Below are positions 44,195 to 52,410 of a stretch of DNA of 64,000 nt, in pieces. The notes beneath the pieces are model-generated. The model had not been told where the DNA came from and made no database searches. It saw only the letters and a program-made list of their open reading frames with translations. Position 1 is the first letter of the stretch, and the number at the start of each line of letters is the position of its first letter. A program made the translations under genes and the position numbers. This DNA is from Pseudacidovorax sp. RU35E (GTDB lineage: Bacteria > Pseudomonadota > Gammaproteobacteria > Burkholderiales > Burkholderiaceae_C), in the NCBI RefSeq assembly GCF_900156165.1, contig NZ_FTMY01000014.1, forward strand, positions 100,846 through 164,845, in the 5' to 3' direction.

Positions 44195-44737
44195 ATGTCC
44201 TGCTCAAGGGCCTCGCTGCCCATCGCTCTTCTCGCGCTCGTTCTGGCTGCGTGCGGCAGCCAACCCATCGGTTCAAGCAGCACCCCTGCCGAGAGGCCCA
44301 GGGTCCTCGTCCTTCCCGAAGTGACCTATGCGCGGACGGCTGCTGGGAGGCAGATCTCTGCCGAGGACGATCGGTGTGATACGCCTCGCCTGCTGTCGGA
44401 GGCTCTGCGTGGTCGGCTTCCTCGCCCCTACGTCGTAGCGAGTGGGGCATCGCCGCAATCGACTGATGCGGCCACGCTGCGCCTGGCCATCGAGGACTTG
44501 CATCTCAGGAACGAAGGCACGACCGCGGGGCGCAAGTGGATGCGGGTTCGCGGCGTGCTCGACCAGGAAGGTATGGCCCCCCTTCACTTTGTCGTGCAAC
44601 GCGAGATCCATGTTCCGTTCGGTGTTCGCCGAAGCGTGTGCCACGCAGCCCTGCACATCGCCGAGAGCTTGAGTGGAGACATCGCGGCATGGCTGACGCG
44701 GCCTGTGGACGCAGCCGTGCTGGTCAATGGTCCGTGA
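44195..44737 (+). CDS. Putative lipoprotein of unknown function
   Basis: This 180-residue protein has a signal peptide and lipobox (LVLAAC, Cys20). The mature region includes RVLVLPEVTYARTAAGRQISAEDDRCD and a C-terminal RSVCHAALHIAESLSGDIAAWL, with no recognised domain. It is divergent from the efflux operon. Two later Cys residues could form a disulfide. It may be an envelope protein linked to the efflux system, but only by position. Confidence 0.75.
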   Translation: MSCSRASLPIALLALVLAACGSQPIGSSSTPAERPRVLVLPEVTYARTAAGRQISAEDDRCDTPRLLSEALRGRLPRPYVVASGASPQSTDAATLRLAIEDLHLRNEGTTAGRKWMRVRGVLDQEGMAPLHFVVQREIHVPFGVRRSVCHAALHIAESLSGDIAAWLTRPVDAAVLVNGP

Positions 44738-44754
44738 GTGCAAGCCCTCCCGCA

Positions 44755-45160
44755 TCTTCGCGCCAGCACCTCGGTCCAGAAGACTGGCGGCGCCACGGCC
44801 ATCAGCCGCGCCGAGCCCACCCACCAGAAGTACACCGGCAGATAGGTCGTCAGCGCCGACAGCGACACCACGGCCGTGGCCAGCAGCGGATCGAGCCGAT
44901 GCCGGCGCAACAGGATGCCGAAGCCGGCCCACAGGCTGCCTGCGGCCACGAACATCGCGTCGCCCATTACTGCCCGCGCGCTGAAGCTGGCGGTGTCCAG
45001 GCCGGACACCAGCACCAGGCCCACCAGCACCATGACGATGCCGCAGACTTTGCGCCGGCCCAGGGCCTCGCCCAGCACCAGCGCGCCCAGCGCCATGCCC
45101 ATCCGCTCATGGCCGTGAACGGAAAGACCGCCGCGTGACTGACGGCATTCATGGCGGTGC
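44755..45160 (-). pseudogene. EamA-family (DMT) permease fragment
   Basis: The - strand encodes MGMALGALVLGEALGRRKV, VLVGLVLVSGLDTAS and a following helix-rich part (GSLWAGFGILLRRHRLD, TYLPVYFWWVG, PPVFWTEVLA), which are the end of the first and the start of the second EamA domain. The frame shifts near 45110 and there is no intact N or C terminus. It therefore looks like a degenerate remnant. It occupies most of the 450-base gap between the lipoprotein and the AhpD-like gene. Confidence 0.65.
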
Positions 45161-45189
45161 TTCTGGCGAAGTCTTGCGGCCCATGCCGC

Positions 45190-45729
45190 TCAGTCCGCAA
45201 GTGCCGGCGCGGCCGGAAAGTCCACCGGCACCTGCGTCGTGGCATGCAGGTAGTTGGTGACCGTCTTGTCGCCGATGGCGACGATGACGTCGACCAGGTT
45301 CTCCTGCGTCCAGCCGGCGTCGAAGAGCTGCTGGACCTGGGCCGGGTCGACATGGCCGCGCTCGATGGCGATGGCCTTCACCAGCTGCGCGAGCGCGTCG
45401 AGCCGGGCGTCGAAGGTCGCGTGGCCGCGCCGGACTTCCAGGATCTGCTCGGGCGTGAAGCCCACCATGCCGCCGATGAGGGTGTGCGCCGCCAGGCAGT
45501 AGTCGCAGCGGTTGACCTGGCTGACGACCAGGTTGACCACCTCGCGGGCCTTGCCGGTGATGCTGCTGGGCGCGTTCTGGAAGGCCAGGTAGCTGCCCAG
45601 CGCATGCTCGGACAAGGCCAGCGTGGCATACAGGTTGGGCACCTTGCCCAGGCGCTTGTGCAGCGTGTCGAACAGGGCCTGGTTGGGTGCAGAGACTTGA
45701 TCGCGGGTGGGAACGGTGATGAGGGTCAT
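45190..45729 (-). CDS. AhpD-like (CMD family) alkylhydroperoxidase-type protein
   Basis: This 179-residue CMD-family protein has an intact redox motif C75-DYC78 followed by His82 (NRCDYCLAAHTLIG), unlike the other two CMD proteins in the window. This supports an AhpD-like thiol peroxidase role. It is divergent from the LysR gene and could be its target. Confidence 0.9.
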   Translation of the reverse strand: MTLITVPTRDQVSAPNQALFDTLHKRLGKVPNLYATLALSEHALGSYLAFQNAPSSITGKAREVVNLVVSQVNRCDYCLAAHTLIGGMVGFTPEQILEVRRGHATFDARLDALAQLVKAIAIERGHVDPAQVQQLFDAGWTQENLVDVIVAIGDKTVTNYLHATTQVPVDFPAAPALAD

Positions 45730-45834
45730 GATGGTTGTGCCGGTGGAGGGTTTGAGACGTCGTGAACCGCGACAGACGTACTTTGATTGATGCCGCGTTT
45801 TCTTACTAGGCGGAGCGCGGCACTAAGATCCAGT

Positions 45835-45852
45835 CCATTCAGGAATGAATGG
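45835..45852. promoter_or_regulatory. Palindrome CCATTCA-N4-TGAATGG, LysR-type box candidate
   Basis: Two 7-bp arms (45835-45841, 45846-45852) form an inverted repeat just upstream of the LysR start and overlapping its GGGAG ribosome binding site, in the shared region with the divergent AhpD-like gene. It could be an autorepression site. Confidence 0.4.
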
Positions 45853-45861
45853 GAGATCACC

Positions 45862-46776
45862 ATGGACCGTCTTGCCGCCATGCAGACCTTCATCCGCGTC
45901 GTCGAGACGGGCAGCTTTTCGGCGGTGGCGCGTGAGCTGCAGGCCACGCAGAGCGCCGTGAGCAAGCAGGTGGCCGCGCTGGAGCGCAGCCTGGGCGCCC
46001 GGCTGCTGAGCCGCACCACGCGCTCATTGGCGCTGACCGAAGAAGGCGAGCGCTACTTCGAGCAGGTGCGCCGTCTGGTGGCCGAACTTGCCGAGGCCGA
46101 AGGCAGCCTGCGACAGGGCGAGCAGCAGCTCAGCGGCTGGCTGCGCGTGGCGGCGTCGGTGGGCTTTGGGCGCCTTAAGCTGTTGCCGCAGGTGCGCAGC
46201 TTTCTGGCCGCCAACCCGGCCGTGAAGATCGACCTGCGCCTCAACGATGGCTTCGTCGACCTGGTGGAGCAGGGCATCGACGTGGCGGTGCGCATCGGCG
46301 AGTTGGCCGACAGCAGCCTGGTGGCCCGGCGCATCGGCACCAGCCGGCGCGCCCTGGTGGCCAGCCGCCAGTACCTTCGCTCGCTGCCCAAGGCGCTGCG
46401 CCAGCCGCGCGTGCCGGAAGACCTGCTGCAGCTCAACTGCATCGTCTACACGGAACTGGCCACGCAGAACGCCTGGACCTTCCATGCCGGCCCGGGCGCG
46501 CCGGTGCCGGCCGGCACGGCGGTGACCATCCGCGCCCAGGGCAGTCTTCAGACCAACAGCAGCGAGGTCATCCGTGCGGCGGTGCTGTCAGGCATGGGCG
46601 TCGGCTTCTCGCCGACCTGGCTGTTCGAGGACGAGATGGCGCGCGGCGACCTGCAAGTGCTGCTGCCCGACTGGCCGGCGCCGGAGATCCCCGTGCATCT
46701 GGTCAGCCCGAGCCAGCGGCGGCAGTCGGCGAAGGTGAGGGCGTTTGCGGAGCATCTGGTGGCGGGTGGGGTGTGA
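45862..46776 (+). CDS. LysR-family transcriptional regulator
   Basis: This 304-residue LysR protein has an N-terminal helix-turn-helix (LAAMQTFIRVVETGSFSAVARELQATQSAVSKQVAALERSLGARLL) and a C-terminal domain of the DhcR/PtrR-like group (LRVAASVGFGRLKLLPQVRSFL, VDLVEQGIDVAVRIGEL). A GGGAG box supports the ATG at 45862. It is divergent from the AhpD-like gene, the likely target. Confidence 0.93.
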   Translation: MDRLAAMQTFIRVVETGSFSAVARELQATQSAVSKQVAALERSLGARLLSRTTRSLALTEEGERYFEQVRRLVAELAEAEGSLRQGEQQLSGWLRVAASVGFGRLKLLPQVRSFLAANPAVKIDLRLNDGFVDLVEQGIDVAVRIGELADSSLVARRIGTSRRALVASRQYLRSLPKALRQPRVPEDLLQLNCIVYTELATQNAWTFHAGPGAPVPAGTAVTIRAQGSLQTNSSEVIRAAVLSGMGVGFSPTWLFEDEMARGDLQVLLPDWPAPEIPVHLVSPSQRRQSAKVRAFAEHLVAGGV

Positions 46777-46875
46777 GCGCGTGCGGCGCCGAGGGGGCCG
46801 CTGGTCTGCTCGGCAATGTGCGGTGGCCTGGACGTCACACCGCCGAAGTACCCGAAGGCCGGGCTGTCATCCCGA

Positions 46876-47409
46876 CTAGCCGCGCGGCCGGGGCTTGACC
46901 TTGTACATCGACGTGTCGCTGCGATGCAGAAGTGACGCGGCGGTGTCTCCAGGCATGGCTTGGGCAGGGCCGACGCCCCAGGAGTAGGCCAGCCCGAGGC
47001 AGTTCAATGCGAGCACCGCAGGCGGCTGAGGCTGCGTGGTCTTGCACAAGGCCACGCTCAGCAACGCCGCCTCAACCGCCTCGTCATTGCGGCCGAGCAA
47101 CATGCAGACATGCGCGAGCGTGGTCAGCGCGTTGGCCTCGCCGTGCGCATCGCCGGGCTGTTCGAAGAGCTGCGATGCCTTGCGGCTGGTGCCGCTCGCG
47201 CGGCGCAGGCGCGACTGGATGCGGTCGCAGTGGGCCAAACAGGCCAGAGCGCGGGCATGGAGCCGCAGGTTGTCGCCATGGGCGGCGGACAGTGCGACGG
47301 CGGCGAGGTCGTAGGCTGCACGGACGTTGCCTTCTTCGAGGGTGGCGTAAGCAGCCGCCAGGCCGCCGTCCGGGGTGTCGTCGGAGTCGCCGAGGAGGGT
47401 GTGGCGCAT
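46876..47409 (-). pseudogene. TPR-GGDEF protein remnant (internal deletion)
   Basis: The 177-residue frame starts with TPR-like helical repeats (GGLAAAYATLEEGNVRAAYDLA, GEANALTTLAHVCMLLGRNDEAVEAALLSVALC) and then jumps from LGLAYSWGVGPAQAM to PGDTAASLLHRSDTSMYKVKPR. The last piece is the C-terminal end of a GGDEF domain; the catalytic half with the GGDEF motif is missing. It reads as an in-frame deletion of a TPR-containing diguanylate cyclase, and can have no cyclase activity. Confidence 0.65.
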
Positions 47410-47979
47410 GGCGCGCAGACTCGTTGAAGTGGCGCTCACGCCAAGGGGCCGGGCCGAGTGCGGCGGGACGAGGGTTGCCGATCGGGTGAGAAGTCCGGCG
47501 TCATGGCGTGCACCCTTCTGTAAAGGGTGCTGGGAAATATCGTGGCGGGCACGCCCGGGAGCGTGCATGCATGGCGCCGAGCCTGGTTGCTGGGACGACG
47601 CGCGCGAACACTATCGTGTGGAAGTCCGGTGAGTGCTCTGCCAGCGCCCTTCGGCGACAGGGCAAGGCAAAAGGCATCGGGGTGCCAGGCTGCTTGAAGC
47701 TACTCAGAAGATTCGTTTGGGGGCTGACGTTTGGCATCTTTGCAGCGCTGGACGGGCTGGCCAGGCGGCAAGAATGTTTCGCGCGACGCCTGTGGGCTCA
47801 GGTATGTAGCACGCACTTGAGGTCACCGCTCAAAAGTGGCGGGCAGTCGGCGCCCTGATAAACCTCGAGCTGCGCCTATCCACCGGTTGCAGTCAGCTGA
47901 TGTGCCGCGAACGACAGGCCGCGCTCAAACCCAAAGCGGTCTATAAGCTCTGAAGAGCAGGCAGCATCGTGTTGGGACT
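47410..47979. other. Intergenic stretch, nothing recognised
   Basis: About 570 bases between the TPR-GGDEF remnant and the ATPase gene. Short frames occur on both strands, but none has a plausible start, codon use or family match. No repeats, tRNA or terminator seen. Confidence 0.5.
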
Positions 47980-50646
47980 TCATCGGCCGGCACGAAGGTC
48001 CAGGGCGTCGAATTCTTCTAGCGTTCGGACCACAGACTCCACGAGGTCCGCATCGAAGTCGTCTCGGTTTGCCTCCTCGTGCGTGCCCTTGTTCAGGTAG
48101 GTCCACACCAAGTTTGCGGCTGGGATGCCCAGGATTCGGCCGTATGCGGTCAAGAGTGGGGGTTTGTTGGCATGGTTGAAGTGTGCTGCGTCGTCAAGCC
48201 GCTTGCGCAGGGCTTCGCACAGGTTGCGCAGGGATGGCTCGGCGCCGACGCCAGCGAGCTGCAGGTTGAGCACGCCCAGCTCATGGCTACCGAGCCAACG
48301 CCAAACCTTCTCCGAAAGCATTTCAAGGCCTTGACGGCAGGCCGCGAGGGCATCGCGGTGGTCGAGGTTGTCCTTCGACTCACGGGCCTTGGCCACGTAG
48401 TTCCGGATTGAGACATTACCCGACACGCGCGGCTGGTAGTCGCCCGCGTGGTTGCGGAACAGGTAGACCTTGCAGTCTTCGCGGCGCGCCGCGGGCAGGT
48501 GCTGCTGGATGTCCTTGATGAACTCGTTGCTGTGGCAGGTGACGATGAGTTGGGTGTCGGCGAAGTGGTCGCTCTCGAAGATCGTCTCGCGGATGCCGCT
48601 GCGGTGATCGTGGTCGATGGCGTTTATGGCGTCGTCAAAGACGACTAGTGGGCTTCGGATGCTTTGGGCTTTAGCCAGCAGGATTGCCAGCCCCAGGCAG
48701 CGGATGTGGCCCTCGCTGAGGATGCGCAGGGCGTCCACTCGAACGGCGGGATTGCCCCGGAACGCGATTTCGATCTTCTGATCGCCGTTGAGGGGCAAGT
48801 GGAGGGCGGCGAGCTTGTCGGGATCGCGGTCATTGCGGTTGAACTCGTTGTAGAGGTTCATGGCGGCCTCGTTGAGACCTGCCATCAGCATGCCGGGGAG
48901 CTCGTTGCGGTAGCCGCGCAGCAACCCCAAGAATTGGTCGTACGCCGCTCTGATGGGAGCATCTCGCGCGAGGTCGAGAGCTTCTTGGGCCGCGTCGGCG
49001 ATCAGTTGGGCGTTGTCTACGTCGAACGCTGCGATCCTGTCCCTGGCGGCGGCGATGCCGTCCACGAGCTGTTTGCGTTTCAAGTCCTGAGCTTGGATGG
49101 CCAGTTGCAGGGTGACGAGAGCTGCGCGCTCGGTGACGTGCTGTTGCCTCTTCTGGCGGGCCAGTTCCGCGGCCGCGTCCTGCGCCGCGATGCGGTCGGC
49201 CACCAGCAGGATCGCCTCAAGCGTTACGGCCTCAACCTGTTCACCCTCTTCTGGCTGCTTGGCTGGGTATATCGCCAACCACCATTCGCCCGCCGGCTCG
49301 GCCGCGAGGCCTGCTAGGAACCGCCCCACTGGCGACGCTTGCTCCTCATTCGCTGTCAGGTAAGCGGAGAGGCATCCGAGCTGGCGCCGCAGTTCGCGCG
49401 ACGCTGTGCCGACCTTGCGCAGCGCGGTCGCGCGCTGCTCTTGCAACTCAACGAGCTCCCTTAAGTCGGCCAGGCCCGCCGTGGCCTTCTGAAATGGGTT
49501 CGACTTGGCGTCGCCAAGCGGCGTGTCGCACGCAGGGCAGTGGCTGCCGTGGGTAGCTTGCAATGCGAGGACGGCGGTGTATAGGTCTTTGAAGGAGACT
49601 TGGCTGCTGCGCGCCTCGAGCGTGGCGGTGATGCCGGCGAGCTCTTCCTGGGCCGCGCGCGGCGCCTCAAAGGCGGCCAGCAGGCTCTCGCGCACGACAG
49701 CAATGGGGGCTGGCGGCAGCGCGCCAAGAATGCTGTCGAGTTCCTGCATACGGCCTGGCGCGTCGGCCGTGCCGATGAACGCCTTGAGCCCGTCGTACGC
49801 CATGCCGTCCTGATGTGCGGCCGCCATCGCCGCCTCCTCGGCCGCGAGGCCCTGCAGAGCTTGGGCCTCGCCATTAACCGTAGCCTGATCGTTAGCCAGG
49901 GCGTTTCGCCTGCCGTTGAGCGCGAGCTGCTTGGTGGCTGTCGTCACGAGCTGCGCTTCAATCGACTCGTTGAAGTGGCCGACGAACTCGTTGAACTTCT
50001 CCATGCCAAACAGCGTGGCGATCAGCTCCGTGCGCTGCGCCGGGGGCCTGGCCGCAATCCGCGAAAACGCGTCGATGCGGTTTCTCTCGATGAAGCAGAA
50101 CCGAAAGGTGTCGGCGTTGGCGACGACGGCTACTTCCCTGTTCTCGTGGTCGGTTGCTCGAAGGGCCGGCGCCTCGAATCGGCGGACATGCAGGTTGGCC
50201 AGGTAGGTGCGCCCATCGATCCGCTTGGTCTCGGCCTCCTCGACAGAGCCCAGCAGACCGAATTCCAAGCCTTCGCAGAAGCTGGTCTTGCCGCTGCCGT
50301 TGGGGCCGTAAAACAAGACTACCCGCTTTCGGAGGTCGAAGGGCTCTGGGTTGCGAAACCCTCGGAACGGGCCGATCGTCATGCTCCGCAGCCGCTTCCA
50401 AGGCCAAGCGCTGTCAGCCGCCACGGCTTCGATGTCTGGGGGGGCATCGGGTGTCTGGGTCAGTTCTTGGCGAGCCTTACTCACCAGATAGGTTGAACGC
50501 TGGCTGTGCTGGCGCGAGGTGCGCGCCAGGGCGTCGAAGTGGGTAAGGGCCATGTTGGCCAGACGCCTCACGTTCGGTGGGGCTTCGGTCGCCGGCACAT
50601 GCAACCAGGCCACGAACCGCTCAAAGTCCCGTTTTGAAGATGCCAT
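47980..50646 (-). CDS. Rad50-like zinc-hook AAA ATPase, possible defence effector
   Basis: This 888-residue SMC/Rad50-type ATPase has Walker A GPNGSGKT at residues 114-121, a zinc-hook CPAC at 370-373 flanked by coiled coil, an ABC signature-like LSEGHIRCLGLAILLAKA near 643, and Walker B VVFDDAINAID at 668-678. The C-terminal helical domain (about 760-888) carries R771xxxE775 and an NKGTHEE motif (His856), unlike Rad50. The whole recalls RloC/PrrC-type phage-defence ATPases, but nuclease function is inference. The GGAG box fits the ATG at 50646. The gene stands alone and its base composition is less GC-rich than its neighbours. Confidence 0.8.
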   Translation of the reverse strand: MASSKRDFERFVAWLHVPATEAPPNVRRLANMALTHFDALARTSRQHSQRSTYLVSKARQELTQTPDAPPDIEAVAADSAWPWKRLRSMTIGPFRGFRNPEPFDLRKRVVLFYGPNGSGKTSFCEGLEFGLLGSVEEAETKRIDGRTYLANLHVRRFEAPALRATDHENREVAVVANADTFRFCFIERNRIDAFSRIAARPPAQRTELIATLFGMEKFNEFVGHFNESIEAQLVTTATKQLALNGRRNALANDQATVNGEAQALQGLAAEEAAMAAAHQDGMAYDGLKAFIGTADAPGRMQELDSILGALPPAPIAVVRESLLAAFEAPRAAQEELAGITATLEARSSQVSFKDLYTAVLALQATHGSHCPACDTPLGDAKSNPFQKATAGLADLRELVELQEQRATALRKVGTASRELRRQLGCLSAYLTANEEQASPVGRFLAGLAAEPAGEWWLAIYPAKQPEEGEQVEAVTLEAILLVADRIAAQDAAAELARQKRQQHVTERAALVTLQLAIQAQDLKRKQLVDGIAAARDRIAAFDVDNAQLIADAAQEALDLARDAPIRAAYDQFLGLLRGYRNELPGMLMAGLNEAAMNLYNEFNRNDRDPDKLAALHLPLNGDQKIEIAFRGNPAVRVDALRILSEGHIRCLGLAILLAKAQSIRSPLVVFDDAINAIDHDHRSGIRETIFESDHFADTQLIVTCHSNEFIKDIQQHLPAARREDCKVYLFRNHAGDYQPRVSGNVSIRNYVAKARESKDNLDHRDALAACRQGLEMLSEKVWRWLGSHELGVLNLQLAGVGAEPSLRNLCEALRKRLDDAAHFNHANKPPLLTAYGRILGIPAANLVWTYLNKGTHEEANRDDFDADLVESVVRTLEEFDALDLRAGR

Positions 50647-51069
50647 GTCACTCCGAACAAATATGGTGTCAGCTAACAGGGCGGACCGCAGATCCCCCTT
50701 GTCAGCAGGACTGTCAACGCCGCACAAGGCGCCGTTGTAGCTAGATAGTGTGCAATGGTTATGAGTTACATGGCTCAGAAGATACGTGAATCCGCCCCTT
50801 CAATCGCCAGTCAATGGATTCGGGTTTGCCGACCAACAGGGGGCGGCCCGAGGCCAACGCAGGGCGACCTGCCGTTGGTAGTCTGAGGTCGGTCCTTCAG
50901 AGACCAAAATCGACGCTTACGGATAGCCCAGCACTTTGCCGGGTGCCTATTTCTACCTCCAGCTGACTTTCGCCACTCACTACGCTGCCGCGGCAGGCGT
51001 GCTTTTCAACGTCGCGGTCGTCCGCTGCACCAACTTCCGCCGCCGCCCGCATCTGGAGGGCCTAAGCGG
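50647..51069. other. Intergenic stretch, nothing recognised
   Basis: About 420 bases between the ATPase gene and a pseudogene. It has mixed base composition and no frame, repeat, tRNA or hairpin that can be supported. It probably holds the ATPase promoter on its left side. Confidence 0.5.
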
Positions 51070-51647
51070 CTCGGAACAATGAGCCGTCTTTCTGGCTGAA
51101 CTGGGGCAAGGTCAGTCCTGACCACGCGACCCTGTTACCGACCTCGCTCAAGTTCCACGAAGCACGCCCGCCGCTCGCTCCCGCACAAACCTTTGGATGC
51201 TTGTCGTACGACAGCCGGCATGCCGCAGGTGTGCTGCGTATCCAATTCATGCCACCCGACGGTTTCGACGCCAGTCTGCTCGCCGCCCCGTGGGCCGCAG
51301 CGCGCCAACATGAACTGCGCGCGATGTTCCAACACATCCGCAGTGCCCGCCCCGAAGCGCGTTAGGTCATAGGCGTGTCCTGGCTCTACAACCTCTAGGC
51401 CTACACCCGCTCGTTTACACCGGCATTCGTCGAATCCATCCTGCCTGTCAGCGGCCCGCTGCACCTGAACGGCAGCTCCACCTGGTGCCAGGTGCTCGAC
51501 TGGCGCCAACAGGTGAAGCCAGCCGAGCGTAACGAGCTGCTGCGCCGGCTGGTCGACATGGACGTGACCGCGCCCTGGCGCGTGTTTCCGTTGCAGGCGC
51601 AGGTTGCCACGTGCGATGCGCAGGCGTTCCATGACCTCTTCACCTGA
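51070..51647 (+). pseudogene. Hypothetical protein gene with two in-frame stops
   Basis: One continuous + strand frame can be read (segments GKVSPDHATLLPTSLKFHEA, YDSRHAAGVLRIQFMPPDG, AFVESILPVSGPLHL and DWRQQVKPAERNELLRRL) and ends at TGA 51645-51647. It is broken by TAG at 51363 and TAG at 51396, and no start codon is clear. The sequence looks like a real protein of unknown function that has decayed. No function is assigned. Confidence 0.6.
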
Positions 51648-51706
51648 AGGTCGAGCGTGACCGGCTTCGGCCGCAGCCTGCCGCCGCGCTGCTAAGCTGC
51701 CCCACC

Positions 51707-51763
51707 ATGACCACCCCGCGCATCCCCTCCATCATTCGCCCCATCGCAGGTTGGGTGGGTTAG
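51707..51763 (+). CDS. Leader peptide MTTPRIPSIIRPIAGWVG of a candidate attenuator
   Basis: This 18-codon ORF is followed 24 bases later by a terminator hairpin (51788-51813) and then by the P-loop gene. The peptide has four Ile, three Pro and one Trp codons. The last codons (GGGTGGGTT, 51753-51761) are complementary, with one G-U pair, to the left arm of the terminator (AACCCGCCC, 51788-51796). This gives mutually exclusive antiterminator and terminator structures. No upstream Shine-Dalgarno box is obvious, so translation of the ORF is inferred. Confidence 0.55.
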   Translation: MTTPRIPSIIRPIAGWVG

Positions 51764-51787
51764 CGCGCGGCCCAGGTCGCCATCCGC

Positions 51788-51813
51788 AACCCGCCCGGTG
51801 AGGCGGGTTTTTT
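51788..51813 (+). terminator. Rho-independent terminator in the 5' leader of the P-loop gene
   Basis: Arms AACCCGCC (51788-51795) and GGCGGGTT (51802-51809) form an 8-bp stem with a six-base loop (CGGTGA), directly followed by a T-run (51808-51813). It lies 32 bases upstream of the downstream ATG, which is the position of a regulatory attenuator and not of a gene-end terminator. Confidence 0.8.
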
Positions 51814-51845
51814 CTGTCTCCCGGGCCCTGTCACTGGAGATCGAA

Positions 51846-52367
51846 ATGAACCCCCCGCAAGTTCTGCCCGCTTCTGCGCCCCTCCCGTCCGCCGCCACGC
51901 TGCACTTGGTTTGCGGCAAGATCGGCTCGGGCAAGTCGACGCTGACGCAGCGCCTGGCCTCGGCGCCCCACACTGTGCGCATCAGCGTGGACGACTGGCT
52001 GTCACGCCTCCATCCCCACGAGATCCACGCGCTCGCCGACTATGTGCGCTGCGCGGGCCGCCTGCGCGACGCCATGAGCGGCCACATCGAATCCCTGCTG
52101 CGCAGCGGCGTGTCGGTGGTGCTCGACTTTCCCGCCAACACGGTCGCCACCCGGGCGTGGATGCAGGGCTTGTGTGAGCGAGCGGGCGCCGCCCATGTGC
52201 TGCACCTTCTGGACGTGCCCGACGAGGTCTGCAAGGCACGTCTTCGCGCGCGCAACGCGGCCGGAGATCATCCCTTCGAGACGAGCGACGCCGAGTTCGA
52301 CCAGATCTCCCGCCACTTCGTGGCACCCACGGCGGACGAAGGCTTTACGGTCGTCCCTCACCGCTGA
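51846..52367 (+). CDS. P-loop ATP-binding protein (kinase-like)
   Basis: This 173-residue AAA_33/kinase-like protein has Walker A GKIGSGKST at residues 24-32, DDWLSRLHP after the second strand, VVLDFPANTVATRAW, and a lid-like KARLRARN. It resembles small zeta-toxin-like or aminoglycoside/chloramphenicol-phosphotransferase-like kinases. No toxin-antitoxin partner is next to it. The substrate is unknown. It is controlled, by inference, through the leader peptide and terminator upstream. Confidence 0.82.
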   Translation: MNPPQVLPASAPLPSAATLHLVCGKIGSGKSTLTQRLASAPHTVRISVDDWLSRLHPHEIHALADYVRCAGRLRDAMSGHIESLLRSGVSVVLDFPANTVATRAWMQGLCERAGAAHVLHLLDVPDEVCKARLRARNAAGDHPFETSDAEFDQISRHFVAPTADEGFTVVPHR

Positions 52368-52410
52368 GCATCCTCCGCATGCGCGAGTCGGGCTCAGTCG
52401 CCCTCGGCCA

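Noticed and set aside
47508..47858. A 116-codon + strand ORF in the gap before the ATPase gene
   Set aside because: No Shine-Dalgarno box, no domain and no support from neighbours; composition does not look like a real protein.
51135..51643. - strand frames over the decayed gene at 51070-51647
   Set aside because: The + strand frame is protein-like and the - strand frames are its complement with biased composition.
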